Positions 44,538 to 53,523 of a stretch of 64,000 nt of DNA are shown here, in pieces; positions within the stretch are counted from its first letter, which is position 1, and each line of letters begins with the position of its first letter. The position numbers and the translations under genes are program-made. The notes beneath the pieces are model-generated. The model was not told where the DNA came from. It saw only the letters and a list, made by a program, of their open reading frames with translations, and did not search any database. This DNA is from Arundinibacter roseus (lineage in GTDB: Bacteria > Bacteroidota > Bacteroidia > Cytophagales > Spirosomataceae): positions 283,747-347,746 of the forward strand of contig NZ_SMJU01000005.1 of NCBI RefSeq assembly GCF_004348825.1, written 5' to 3'.

Positions 44538-45512
44538 TTACGAAAGTTGAAGCAAAATTTTCCCCCAACGGCCGGGTTTATCTGCGTGTTCGACGGCTTT
44601 CACGATCTCATCCAGGCCGTAGGTTGCTTCTACCGGCAGCGACACTTCATCGCTCACCAGCCAGCCGATTACATTTCCGGCTACCTGAGCGCGTGTAGCT
44701 GCATCCACTTTACGCATCCATTCGGATAGCCAAAAACCCTTAACCGTTAGTTCTTTAAAGATCATCAGGCCAACGTCAAGCCTTGGATTTTGTGCACTAA
44801 GAAGTCCGAAAATCAGCAATAAACCGTTTTGACCCAGGCATTTCATCGCCTCTTCGGTCAGGTGCCCTCCGACGGCATCTACCACGCATTTCACGCCCGT
44901 ACCGCCCGTAATTTCCCGAACGCGGGCCGGCAGTTTTTCGGTTTCGGTATTGATAACCTCATCGAGTCCCAGTCTTTTCAATTCTTCGTTCAGATCGTCC
45001 CTCCGGACCGTGCCGATGGTACGGATGCCTTTTTTGCGGCAAAGCTGAATCACAAGTTTTCCGTAAGCCGAGCCACAGGCCGTAATCATCAGCCACTCGC
45101 CCGGTTGCACGCCTGACTCTTCTACCATGGCATAGGCCGTAAATGGATTGACAAAAAGCTGGGCAGCTACCTGATCCGATAATTGGTCCGGAACGGGAAT
45201 CACCGCCCGGTGATTAACAAGCGCATACTCAGACCAGGAACCAATGGTCGTAAAAGAAACCCGGCTTCCAACCGGAATCTCCACACCTTCACCCACGGCT
45301 TCTACCGTACCTACACCTTCAAATCCGGCGGCAGAAGGCAGTTCGGGACGTAGGCCGTAGCGTCCGTGCACAAAGGAAAGATCGGATGGATTGACGGGCG
45401 CAGCAATGACTTTCACTAAAAGTTCTCCCTTAGAAGGTTTCGGAACCGCACTTTCGTGTACAAATAAAACTTCGGCAGGCGGACCTGCTTTTTCAAATTG
45501 AATGGTTTTCAT
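44538..45512 (-). CDS. Zinc-independent MDR oxidoreductase, enoyl reductase/quinone oxidoreductase-like
   Basis: 324-residue medium-chain dehydrogenase/reductase. The N-terminal GroES-like domain has PVNPSDLSFVHGRYG and PSAAGFEGVGTVEAVGEGV, as in ETR/MECR-type 2-enoyl thioester reductases; the nucleotide domain has ITACGSAYGKLVIQLCRKKG. No zinc-ligand cysteines are evident. It probably reduces an enoyl or quinone substrate with NADPH. The divergent neighbour is a HupE-like protein, with no evident functional link. Confidence 0.85.
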   Translation of the reverse strand: MKTIQFEKAGPPAEVLFVHESAVPKPSKGELLVKVIAAPVNPSDLSFVHGRYGLRPELPSAAGFEGVGTVEAVGEGVEIPVGSRVSFTTIGSWSEYALVNHRAVIPVPDQLSDQVAAQLFVNPFTAYAMVEESGVQPGEWLMITACGSAYGKLVIQLCRKKGIRTIGTVRRDDLNEELKRLGLDEVINTETEKLPARVREITGGTGVKCVVDAVGGHLTEEAMKCLGQNGLLLIFGLLSAQNPRLDVGLMIFKELTVKGFWLSEWMRKVDAATRAQVAGNVIGWLVSDEVSLPVEATYGLDEIVKAVEHADKPGRWGKILLQLS

Positions 45513-45657
45513 GAATTGATGAATTAATAAAAGATGGTAAATTTAACTTTTTCCTGAAAAAATTAGACCCTGCACGGCAATTGCTCCTTAGCAAAATAGT
45601 AGTATATAGACTATGAAAAGTCTTTTCTAACTTTATTGCTTTAACAACTTGATTTGC

Positions 45658-46290
45658 ATGACTGAGTTCCAGGCTTACCTTCAATTAGGATTTGAACATA
45701 TTACTGACCCCAACGGCTACGATCACATTTTATTCGTAATTGCTTTGTGCGCCATTTATACGTTACGTGACTGGAAAAAAGTTTTAATTTTAGTAACTGC
45801 TTTTACCCTTGGACATTCTGTTACGCTGGCATTAGCTACATTGCGGGTTGTATCGTTTCGGCCTGATGTGATTGAATTACTAATTCCGATTACAATTTTG
45901 ATTACAGCGGTAGTCAATATGTTTCATCGGATTCCGAAAACAACACTCGTAACGCAGGAAAAAAGCTCGCCTCTGCGCTACCCGCTGGCACTCGGTTTTG
46001 GGTTGATTCACGGGCTGGGTTTTTCTACCTACTTACAGAGCTTACTGGGCGAAGAATCCAGCATTTTTGAACCCTTGCTGGCGTTCAATCTAGGTCTCGA
46101 ATTAGGTCAAATTCTGATTGTGCTGATTGTGCTGATTCTCGCATTTGGGCTGATAGAATTGGCACGCATACCCAAAAGAACCTGGAATTATATTTTGTCA
46201 GGAATTATTGCCGGAATGGCGCTTTCGCTTATTCTTAACAATGAGCTTTTTCAATCGATGCTGGCAACGCTCTTTTCAAGAAACAATTAA
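45658..46290 (+). CDS. HupE/UreJ family membrane protein
   Basis: 210-residue membrane protein with six or so helices. The N-terminal loop GFEHITDPNGYDHILFVIAL and helix motif LILVTAFTLGHSVTLALATL are the HupE/UreJ hallmarks (His/Asp pair and HSxTL). Family members transport nickel or cobalt, though many Bacteroidota copies lack hydrogenase or urease partners, as here. The frame opens at a TTG at 45649; the ATG at 45658 is preferred. Confidence 0.88.
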   Translation: MTEFQAYLQLGFEHITDPNGYDHILFVIALCAIYTLRDWKKVLILVTAFTLGHSVTLALATLRVVSFRPDVIELLIPITILITAVVNMFHRIPKTTLVTQEKSSPLRYPLALGFGLIHGLGFSTYLQSLLGEESSIFEPLLAFNLGLELGQILIVLIVLILAFGLIELARIPKRTWNYILSGIIAGMALSLILNNELFQSMLATLFSRNN

Positions 46291-46304
46291 TACACCATTT
46301 TTAT

Positions 46305-46320
46305 ATAAACATTTGTTTAT
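46305..46320. promoter_or_regulatory. 16-bp palindrome between the HupE-like and M1 peptidase genes
   Basis: ATAAACATTTGTTTAT: perfect 7-bp arms around TT, all A/T-rich. It lies 15 nt after the HupE stop and 58 nt before the peptidase ATG. It could be an operator or a weak terminator; the sequence does not decide. Confidence 0.4.
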
Positions 46321-46377
46321 CAAAAACTTAAAACACAAAAACACTTTTACCAAACCTAACCAAATCATTTTACATTC

Positions 46378-48756
46378 ATGAAAAAAATTCTTTCTCTGGT
46401 AGTAGCTTGTCTGGTCAGCTGGGGTATTCACGCTCAGCGTGCCTCAAACCCGGCCAACTACAAAGCAAATACTACCTTCGAGCAACTGGGCTCGGCCCTG
46501 CCGACTCCCAACACCTACCGTACAGCCTCCGGAGCACCCGGTAAGGACTACTGGCAACAGCGTGCTGACTATGATATTAAGGTAGAACTGGACGACGAAA
46601 AGCAGCGCATCATTGGTTCTGAAATCATTACGTATTTCAATAATTCTCCTGACGAGTTGAAATACATCTGGCTTCAACTGGATCAAAATCTGTTTGCAAA
46701 AGACGCTATCGGCGGTTCAAGCCGCACGGGTGCTATCAGCGAAAAAGGCATGAGCACTCGTCAGCTGCAATCCATGAATACGGGTCGCGGCTCTACTCTT
46801 GCCCCGGAAAAGCAATTTGGTTATGAAATTTTCGCAGTTAAGGATAAAGCCGGAAAGGCACTTCCCTACACGATCAACGGAACAATGATGCGGATTGACC
46901 TTCCCGTAGCCATGAAGCCCGGCACAAACGTAGTTTTTGGCGTAGACTGGGCCTACAACATTACGGAGTACTATGGTCGGAGTGGCTATGAGTTTTTTGA
47001 AAAAGACGGCAACTACAACTACTTCATTGCGCACTGGTTTCCACGTCTTGCTCCTTATGACGACGTAAATGGCTGGCTGCACAAGCAGTTTTTGGGTCAG
47101 GGAGAATTTTCTCTGATTTTTGGAAACTACAAAGTGGCGATTACCGTACCCGACGACCACGTGGTGGCCGCTTCCGGCGAATGTCAAAACTACGCTCAGG
47201 TACTAACCAATGACCAGAAAAAACGCATGAAAGAGGCCGAAACGGCCACGAAGCCCATTATTATAGTTACGCAGGCAGAAGCCGTAGAAAACGAGAAAAC
47301 AAAGCCAACGGGTAAGAAAACCTGGATTTACAAAGCCGACAACGTTCGTGATTTTGCCTTTGCCAGCAGCCGGAAGTTTATTTGGGATGCCATGAAAACC
47401 GATGTGTATGGCAATGGCCGCAAGATTTGGTCGATGTCTTTTTATCCAAAAGAAGGCAACCCGTTGTGGGAGCAGTACTCCACCCGCGCCGTAGAGCATA
47501 CGCTCAAATCGTATGGCAATCGTACGTTTGAGTATCCGTATCCGGTAGCGATTTCGTGCCATGCCACGGCTGGCGGTGGTATGGAATACCCGATGATTTC
47601 GTTTAATGGCGGACGGCCCGAAGAAGATGGAACGTATAGTGAAAGTGTGAAATATGGCATGATTGGCGTGATTATTCACGAAGTGGGCCATAATTTCTTC
47701 CCCATGATTGTAAACTCTGACGAACGTCAGTGGGCGTGGATGGACGAAGGATTGAATACCTTTTGCCAATATCTGGCCGAAAAAGAATGGGACTACAACT
47801 ACCCCACCCGCCGCGGCGAAGCACAGTCAATTGTAGACTATATGTCTTCTGACAAAGACGTACTCTCTCCGATCATGACTAACGCAGACAACGTAATCGG
47901 TCTGGGGCCCAATGCTTACGCAAAACCCGCTGCGGGGCTGAACATCCTGCGCGAAACTATCATGGGCCGTGAGCTTTTTGACTATGCATTTAAGGAATAC
48001 GCCAACCGCTGGCGCTTCAAAAGCCCTACACCCGCTGACTTTTTCCGTACCATGGAAGATGCTTCCGGTGTAGATTTGGACTGGTTCTGGAAAGGGTGGT
48101 TTTATGGCGTTGAGCCCGTTGATCAGGATATTGTGAGTGTCAACTGGTTTAGCGTAGATACCCAAAATCCTGAAATCGAGAAAGAACTCGCACGGCAGGA
48201 AGCAGCTCGCAAAGCCAAAACAATCAGTAAAATGCGGGATGCCGAAACGAAGGATCAAACCGTAGTTGCACAAGACTCAACGATGGCGGATTTTTATAAC
48301 ACCTACGATCCGTTTAAAGTAACCAACTCAGATCGTAAGAAATACGAGGATTATCTGGCAAGTCTATCTCCGGAGGAGCGCGACCTGGTGCAGTCAAATA
48401 CTAATTTCTATACACTGAGTCTCAAAAACAAAGGTGGACTTGTGATGCCGGTGATTGTGCGGATGGAGTTTGAAGATGGTACCGACTCGGTGGCCCGCTT
48501 TCCGGCAGAAATCTGGCGTTTCAATGATCAGGATATCCAAAAAGTAATTTCTACCAAGAAAAAAGTTGTTCAGTGGACACTCGATCCTTACTTTGAAATT
48601 GCGGATATTGATACCGAAAATAACTCCTTTCCACGCGTAGCCAAGCCTACCCGTTTCCAGATTTATAAGCAGCAGCAATTCCGCCGTCCGGCCAATCCGA
48701 TGCAGGCTGAACAACAAGAAAGCGGTGCCGGAAAACTCGGGACAGGAAATAAATAA
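46378..48756 (+). CDS. M1 family zinc metallopeptidase (exported)
   Basis: 792 residues with a signal peptide (MKKILSLVVACLVSWGIHAQ). The gluzincin site is complete: HEVGHN with the third ligand Glu downstream in RQWAWMDEG, preceded by the exopeptidase-type motif GGGMEYPM (GAMEN variant). The C-terminal 150 residues are a beta-rich extension. It probably trims peptides from N-termini in the periplasm. Monocistronic; no sorting domain seen at the C-terminus, which is Gln/Glu-rich. Confidence 0.93.
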   Translation: MKKILSLVVACLVSWGIHAQRASNPANYKANTTFEQLGSALPTPNTYRTASGAPGKDYWQQRADYDIKVELDDEKQRIIGSEIITYFNNSPDELKYIWLQLDQNLFAKDAIGGSSRTGAISEKGMSTRQLQSMNTGRGSTLAPEKQFGYEIFAVKDKAGKALPYTINGTMMRIDLPVAMKPGTNVVFGVDWAYNITEYYGRSGYEFFEKDGNYNYFIAHWFPRLAPYDDVNGWLHKQFLGQGEFSLIFGNYKVAITVPDDHVVAASGECQNYAQVLTNDQKKRMKEAETATKPIIIVTQAEAVENEKTKPTGKKTWIYKADNVRDFAFASSRKFIWDAMKTDVYGNGRKIWSMSFYPKEGNPLWEQYSTRAVEHTLKSYGNRTFEYPYPVAISCHATAGGGMEYPMISFNGGRPEEDGTYSESVKYGMIGVIIHEVGHNFFPMIVNSDERQWAWMDEGLNTFCQYLAEKEWDYNYPTRRGEAQSIVDYMSSDKDVLSPIMTNADNVIGLGPNAYAKPAAGLNILRETIMGRELFDYAFKEYANRWRFKSPTPADFFRTMEDASGVDLDWFWKGWFYGVEPVDQDIVSVNWFSVDTQNPEIEKELARQEAARKAKTISKMRDAETKDQTVVAQDSTMADFYNTYDPFKVTNSDRKKYEDYLASLSPEERDLVQSNTNFYTLSLKNKGGLVMPVIVRMEFEDGTDSVARFPAEIWRFNDQDIQKVISTKKKVVQWTLDPYFEIADIDTENNSFPRVAKPTRFQIYKQQQFRRPANPMQAEQQESGAGKLGTGNK

Positions 48757-48876
48757 GAGTGCTTTTCAGATGAGTTGAAAGGTATTTCAGTAAGAAATAA
48801 TCAGGCATCGAATGAGTGGAAAGCGTTGGTAGCTCCTGCTCATTCGGTGCTTTTTAAATTAAAAAAAGAAAATTTC

Positions 48877-49848
48877 ATGCCCCTTGTTTTTCCCAGTAGC
48901 TATCCGGGCGCACCGCGCTATCTTTTCAATGGGCATTTGCAGACCATTATTCCCGGCGCACTCCGGCAGATTCATGGGCTGTCCTACCAACGGGAACGGC
49001 TCGAATTGCCCGATGGAGATTTTCTGGATCTGGATTGGGTACGAACTCATCAGAAGCGGCTGGTCATTGTTACTCATGGTTTGGAAGGAGACTCCGGCCG
49101 GCACTATGTTAAGGGAACTGCCAAGCTTTTTTCGCAGGAAGGCTGGGACGCTCTCGCCTGGAACTGCCGCTCGTGCAGTGGTGAAATGAACCGGGCTTTC
49201 CGGCTCTATAATCATGGCGAAATCGGTGATATTGAGGTCGTGATCCGACATGCTTTACAGGTAGGAAAGTATGAGGAAATTTGCCTGGTCGGATTCAGTA
49301 TGGGAGGAAATATCACACTCAAATATCTGGGCGTGTATGGGTCTCAGGTTCCCAAAGAGATAAAAACGGCCGTCGCTTTTTCAGCACCGCTTGACTTGCA
49401 TTCCAGCGCTAAACTACTCGATCACAGCTCAAACGCATTCTATAAAAAACGCTTCCTTACAAAATTATCCCGCAAAATCAGGGCAAAAGCGCTGCAACAT
49501 CCGGGTCTTCTTGATCTTGCCAAACTGAAAACTGTAAAAGTCTGGCGTGATTTTGACGAAGCCTTTTCGGCTGTTTTAGGAGGGTATCAAAATGCCGATG
49601 ACTTTTATACTCAGGCCTCAGCACGCTACTTTCTGGCAGCTATCAGCGTTCCGGTTTTGGTAGTAAATGCTCAAAATGACCCCATACTCACCCCCGAATG
49701 TACACCCACTGACCTGGCAAAAGAACATCCGTTTGTTTTTCTGGAATCGCCAAAAAGTGGCGGACACGTTGGTTTTCTGGTCGCTGGTGACGAATTTAGC
49801 TGGGCCGAGCGGAGAGCGCTGGCATTTGCTCAATCTACTTTTTCCTAA
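48877..49848 (+). CDS. YheT family alpha/beta hydrolase
   Basis: 323 residues from the ATG at 48877 (MPLVFPSSYPGAPRYLFNGHLQTIIPG), the standard YheT/EMB8 N-terminus; the longer frame from 48775 is rejected. The catalytic triad is visible: nucleophile Ser in GFSMGGN, Asp in NAQNDPI and His in GGHVGF. Probably a cytoplasmic esterase or lipase of unknown substrate. The next gene begins 30 nt on and may be cotranscribed. Confidence 0.9.
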   Translation: MPLVFPSSYPGAPRYLFNGHLQTIIPGALRQIHGLSYQRERLELPDGDFLDLDWVRTHQKRLVIVTHGLEGDSGRHYVKGTAKLFSQEGWDALAWNCRSCSGEMNRAFRLYNHGEIGDIEVVIRHALQVGKYEEICLVGFSMGGNITLKYLGVYGSQVPKEIKTAVAFSAPLDLHSSAKLLDHSSNAFYKKRFLTKLSRKIRAKALQHPGLLDLAKLKTVKVWRDFDEAFSAVLGGYQNADDFYTQASARYFLAAISVPVLVVNAQNDPILTPECTPTDLAKEHPFVFLESPKSGGHVGFLVAGDEFSWAERRALAFAQSTFS

Positions 49849-49878
49849 ATCAACTCCTGACTTTTACCTGATATACTC

Positions 49879-50829
49879 ATGAATATCGTTTTTTTGGATG
49901 GCTATACCCTCAACCCCGGCGACATGAGCTGGAACCCGCTGGAAACATTGGGAAATTTCACGGTATATGACCGCACCGCACCCGAAGACATCGTGACACG
50001 CGCATTGGATGCCGATATAGTTCTTTCCAATAAAGTAATGCTTTCTGCCGAAACTTTGCAGCAATTGCCCAAACTCCGGTACATAGGTGTGACAGCCACT
50101 GGATACAACAATGTGGATATTCAGGCTGCACAAAGGCTGGGAATTACAGTAACTAATGTTCGGGGATATAGCACACCGGCGGTTGCACAGCATACACTTT
50201 CGCTGCTTCTGGCGTTGACCAATCATACCGAGCTACACAGCCAAAGTACCCGGCAGGGCGATTGGGCGAATGCCAAAGACTGGTGTTACTGGAAAACCCC
50301 TTTGGTAGAACTTTCCGGGAAAACGATGGGATTGATTGGTTTGGGGGACATTGGAGCGCAGGTCGCCAAAATTGCTCTTGCCATGGGTATGCGCGTGTTG
50401 GCGCATCGAAAAAGTCAGCTACCGGCAGGGGCAGGTATTGAACTGGTAGCGTTGGAAACGCTTTTCCGGGAAAGTGACGTAGTGAGTTTGCACTGCCCGC
50501 TGACCGACGAAACGCGTGAAATTATCAATGCTGATTCTCTGGCTTTACTGAAAAAAACGGCTTACCTAATCAATACCGGACGTGGGCCGTTGATCCATGA
50601 AGGTGCGTTGGCACATGCGCTTCATGCCGGAGATTTGGCCGGTGCGGCTTTGGACGTTCTTTCCAACGAACCACCCAAAGCCGACAATCCGCTTCTCACT
50701 GCTCCAAATTGTATAATTACTCCACACATTGCGTGGGCTTTTCAGGAGTCCCGCATACGGCTTTTACAGCTTGTGGCGGAAAACATTGCGGCTTTTCAGC
50801 ATGGAGAGGCCATTAACGTAGTAAGTTAG
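49879..50829 (+). CDS. D-2-hydroxyacid dehydrogenase (hydroxypyruvate/glycerate type)
   Basis: 316-residue NAD-dependent dehydrogenase. The Rossmann motif GLGDIGAQVAKIAL is near residue 154, substrate-binding Arg in NTGRGPLIHEGAL, Glu in VLSNEPPK and catalytic His in TPHIAWAF. The overall pattern (VTATGYNNVDIQAAQRLGITVTNV) fits glycerate/hydroxypyruvate reductases. Its TAG stop interlocks with the TAA stop of the converging MerR gene (50826-50829). Confidence 0.9.
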   Translation: MNIVFLDGYTLNPGDMSWNPLETLGNFTVYDRTAPEDIVTRALDADIVLSNKVMLSAETLQQLPKLRYIGVTATGYNNVDIQAAQRLGITVTNVRGYSTPAVAQHTLSLLLALTNHTELHSQSTRQGDWANAKDWCYWKTPLVELSGKTMGLIGLGDIGAQVAKIALAMGMRVLAHRKSQLPAGAGIELVALETLFRESDVVSLHCPLTDETREIINADSLALLKKTAYLINTGRGPLIHEGALAHALHAGDLAGAALDVLSNEPPKADNPLLTAPNCIITPHIAWAFQESRIRLLQLVAENIAAFQHGEAINVVS

Positions 50830-51704
50830 TGAGCAGCCAATTGCATCAAATCTTCAATTTTATTAATCAAAATGGTATTTTCCGAAGGCTGAATATCCTG
50901 ACCAACGACCTGATAACCCGTTAAAAGGATAGTAGATTGAGGAAAATTAGCTGCCAGTTTGTCTACATAAGGCTGCACGTCGTTGCTGGAAGGAACCGAC
51001 GTAATAGCAGTAAAAATGTAGTCCGGCTTGTGAAGTTTGTAGGCAAACTCTATTTCATTAAAAGGCAGACTTTGCCCCAAATAAACCACTTTGTGATTGC
51101 GGGCCCGGATGATATAATTAGCAAAGAGCAGGCCCATTTCGTGCAGTTCACCTTCGGGTAGAAACAGCAGGAATTTTTTTGACGTTGGCAGTTGCTTCAC
51201 AACCTGACCATCAATAGCCACAATGACTTTCTGACGAATGAGATTTGTAATAAAATGCTCCTGAGCGGGGCCAATTGAGCCCGTTACCCAAAGCGTACCA
51301 ATGCGGCTCAAAAACGGATAGATGATGTGAATCATCGTATTTTCAAACCCAAATTGCAAAATATTGGTACTAATAATTTTCTCAAAACGCTCTTCGTCCA
51401 GATCAATCATCGAGATTGTGAGCGCATGTATTTGATCGGGGTAGCTTAATTTCCGGTCTGAAATAGTCATAACCTCGGCGTTGAGCTCGTCCGAAGTCAT
51501 TTTTGAAATTTCTGAAATTTTATATCCGTGCTCTTTCAGCAACGAAATATTCAGCACCAATTTCAGGTCCTGATCATCGTAAAGCCGAATGTTTGTGTCT
51601 GTCCGTTTGGGAGCAATAATGTTGTATCGCTGTTCCCAAATACGCAGCGTATGCGCTTTGATACCAGACAGTTGTTCAAGATCGCGGATTGAATAATTAC
51701 TCAT
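50826..51704 (-). CDS. MerR-type regulator with B12-binding domain (CarH/LitR-like photoreceptor)
   Basis: 292 residues. The N-terminal MerR winged helix (SIRDLEQLSGIKAHTLRIWEQRYNII) is followed by a B12-binding helical cap with the photoreceptor signature Trp139-x9-Glu149-His150, and a Rossmann cobalamin domain with ELHEMG (186-191), where His188 would be the lower axial ligand. In Thermus and Myxococcus relatives adenosylcobalamin makes a DNA-binding tetramer that falls apart in light, switching on carotenoid genes. The carotenoid gene cruF lies just upstream on the same strand. The family call is strong; light control in this organism is inference. Confidence 0.9.
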   Translation of the reverse strand: MSNYSIRDLEQLSGIKAHTLRIWEQRYNIIAPKRTDTNIRLYDDQDLKLVLNISLLKEHGYKISEISKMTSDELNAEVMTISDRKLSYPDQIHALTISMIDLDEERFEKIISTNILQFGFENTMIHIIYPFLSRIGTLWVTGSIGPAQEHFITNLIRQKVIVAIDGQVVKQLPTSKKFLLFLPEGELHEMGLLFANYIIRARNHKVVYLGQSLPFNEIEFAYKLHKPDYIFTAITSVPSSNDVQPYVDKLAANFPQSTILLTGYQVVGQDIQPSENTILINKIEDLMQLAAH

Positions 51705-51800
51705 GTCTAAATAGTGCTTTGAGGGTGTTTATCAATTTACTTCAAAATATCTTTCTCACGTGTCAACCTCAGCCTGTGAATCTCTGAAATCTGTTTAACT

Positions 51801-51852
51801 TAGGTTCTACATTAAACACAAAAGTAATCACTTTCGTGAACGAACCTACAAA
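51801..51852 (-). promoter_or_regulatory. Promoter of the CarH-like regulator with possible operator
   Basis: Minus strand: TTTG (51849-51852), 22-nt spacer, TACTTTTG (51819-51826). TAGGTTC (51801-51807) and GAACCTA (51842-51848) form a 7-bp inverted repeat flanking the -7 box, and the spacer holds TTCGTGAACGAA, a near-palindrome. MerR proteins bind such spacers, so autoregulation is plausible. Confidence 0.6.
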
Positions 51853-51955
51853 AACGAATTCTGTTCATGCTGCCACCACAGGATCATATTAAGTATAAGC
51901 AGTTTAGGCCTATTAATTGAAGAACAATCTTTTTGACAAATTGTTTAATTTGTTG

Positions 51956-52618
51956 TTAATCAAGGAGGTTAACCAGGTTATTTAGAGCAAAAAATAAAAA
52001 TTGCAGCAAGAGAAGCAGGGAAGCAATTGGGTTATTTTTTCGGAAGGGTAAATAGTAAAATACGGCAAATAAAGCGGCAGAAATAACGTACCAGGCAACA
52101 TAGTTTTGCAAAGGAATTTCCCCCAGATGCCACTGCCAGAAGTCCAGCCGAATCGCTACCGGTTCAATGAACACATCCAAAAAAGTCATGCAAGCTGCGG
52201 CAAGCAGAATTTTTACAGGTTTTGTGGTAGAAATTTTATCAACAAAACTGCCACAACAGTAAGTCAGGATCAGCCAATTGACCCCAATTACCACCGGAAC
52301 CTCCGCGATTTTCCATCCGAGTGCTGCGCCATAGGAATAATCGCCAAAAATCAGCCCGGTATGCACCCCGATTACTTCTACGAAAAAACCAGTCAGAAAT
52401 GCCATCAGGCAATATAGTCCAAAAGTTGGACGCCAATCGTCGTGAAAAAGCAGTAAAATGCCCAGCGAAGCCAGCAGGTTGAAAGGAATCAGGGGCTGAA
52501 AAAAGGGCAAAAGTACAGAAACATTGAGCCCCACCAGGCCGGCGAGGTACATCAAAGGAAGTATAATAAATAATACCCGGCGAACAGGTGGAGACAGGCG
52601 CAAAGCGGAACTGACCAT
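51956..52618 (-). CDS. cruF: Carotenoid biosynthesis protein, CruF family (DUF422)
   Basis: 220-residue membrane protein with about seven helices. The family core FVEVIGVHTGLIFGDYSYGAALGWKIAEVPVVIGVNWLIL and the later FLDVFIEPVAIRLDFWQW fit CruF, the 1',2'-hydratase that acts on gamma-carotene or related psi-ends during myxol- or flexixanthin-type pigment synthesis. The frame opens with TTG at 52624, the ATG at 52618 is preferred. It begins only about 20 nt past the tRNA-His terminator, so no separate promoter is obvious. The B12-type regulator is next downstream. Confidence 0.85.
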   Translation of the reverse strand: MVSSALRLSPPVRRVLFIILPLMYLAGLVGLNVSVLLPFFQPLIPFNLLASLGILLLFHDDWRPTFGLYCLMAFLTGFFVEVIGVHTGLIFGDYSYGAALGWKIAEVPVVIGVNWLILTYCCGSFVDKISTTKPVKILLAAACMTFLDVFIEPVAIRLDFWQWHLGEIPLQNYVAWYVISAALFAVFYYLPFRKNNPIASLLLLLQFLFFALNNLVNLLD

Positions 52619-52634
52619 ACGCAAATTGAATTAT

Positions 52635-52662
52635 AAAAAAAACCCCGACAGGCGGGGTTTTT
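52635..52662 (-). terminator. Terminator of tRNA-His
   Basis: Perfect 10-bp stem AAAAACCCCG/CGGGGTTTTT (52638-52647, 52653-52662) with loop ACAGG. On the minus strand it follows the tRNA by 6 nt and ends in a T-run. Confidence 0.9.
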
Positions 52663-52668
52663 AAAGAG

Positions 52669-52743
52669 GGAGAAAGACGGGGTTCGAACCCGCGACCTTC
52701 GGAACCACAATCCGACGCTCTAACCTGCTGAGCTACAATCTCC
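52669..52743 (-). tRNA. tRNA-His (anticodon GTG)
   Basis: Cloverleaf on the minus strand: D-stem GCTC/GAGC, anticodon stem TCGGA/TCCGA with loop TTGTGGT (anticodon GTG), T-arm GCGGG-TTCGAAC-CCCGT, and the extra G at -1 opposite C73 that marks tRNA-His. CCA is not encoded. The acceptor arms GGAGATTG and CTTTCTCC leave two adjacent U-U oppositions (5-68 and 6-67), which is odd for an essential tRNA. Confidence 0.92.
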
Positions 52744-52755
52744 GTTTTGGGCTTA

Positions 52756-52786
52756 CAAAAGTAGGAAAAAGGTTTACAGCTTGCAA
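52756..52786 (-). promoter_or_regulatory. Promoter of tRNA-His
   Basis: Minus strand: TTG (52784-52786), 20-nt spacer, TACTTTTG (52756-52763), ending 12 nt before the tRNA 5' end. Confidence 0.82.
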
Positions 52787-52849
52787 CGTTATCTGAGAGA
52801 TTTTTTCACAAGTAGTAAACCTTTTTCGCGTCTTCCTGAGTATCAGGAC

Positions 52850-53458
52850 TTATTTTGCAGATTGATACAGCGCTTCGGCAGCATTCCAGTCTACCACGTT
52901 CCAGTAAGCGTCTACATAATCAGGACGTTTGTTTTGGTATTTGAGGTAATAAGCATGTTCCCAAACATCAAGTCCGAGCACGGGCGTACCCTTGGTTTCG
53001 GCTACGTCCATCAGAGGATTGTCCTGATTAGGAGTTGAGGTAACGGCAAGTTCACCTCCTTCGGTTACGATCAGCCAGGCCCATCCTGAACCGAAGCGTC
53101 CGCCTGCGGCTTTTTTAAATTCAGCTTTTAAGGCATCAAATGAGCCAAACTTGCTGTCAATCGCTTTGGCCAGTTCGCCGGTGGGTGCACCACCGCCATC
53201 ACCTGACAGAGACTTCCAGAAAAAAGAGTGGTTCCAGTGGCCACCTCCGTTGTTGCGAACAGCAGCGGGTAAGGCACCTACGCCTGCCATTAGCTCTTCA
53301 ATGCTTTTGCCTTCCATGTCAGTGCCGGCAACGGCTGCATTCAGGTTGGTTACGTAGGCTTGATGATGACGGTCATGATGAATTTCCATGGTCAATGCAT
53401 CAATATGCGGTTCGAGAGCGTCGTTAGCGTAGGGTAAAGGATCGAGTGTAAAAGCCAT
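52850..53458 (-). CDS. sodA: Superoxide dismutase, Mn-type (Fe/Mn family)
   Basis: 202-residue SOD converting superoxide to oxygen and hydrogen peroxide. Metal ligands are in the N-terminal [12 protein letters not shown], in [11 protein letters not shown], and in [20 protein letters not shown] (Asp and His). The stretch [11 protein letters not shown] places Gln in the second shell as in manganese enzymes; iron enzymes have another pattern here. No signal peptide, so it is cytoplasmic. Metal preference is by motif only; a cambialistic enzyme is possible. Confidence 0.94.
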   Translation of the reverse strand: MAFTLDPLPYANDALEPHIDALTMEIHHDRHHQAYVTNLNAAVAGTDMEGKSIEELMAGVGALPAAVRNNGGGHWNHSFFWKSLSGDGGGAPTGELAKAIDSKFGSFDALKAEFKKAAGGRFGSGWAWLIVTEGGELAVTSTPNQDNPLMDVAETKGTPVLGLDVWEHAYYLKYQNKRPDYVDAYWNVVDWNAAEALYQSAK

Positions 53459-53523
53459 TTTGTTTGTGGTTTTATGCGTTCTAAAAATAGTTTTAGTTGT
53501 TTTTCTAACAGAGGAATACGATT

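Noticed and set aside
51720-51955. Small RNA or extra gene between cruF and the CarH-like regulator
   Set aside because: I see only the regulator's promoter and possible operator; no convincing open frame or terminator hairpin.
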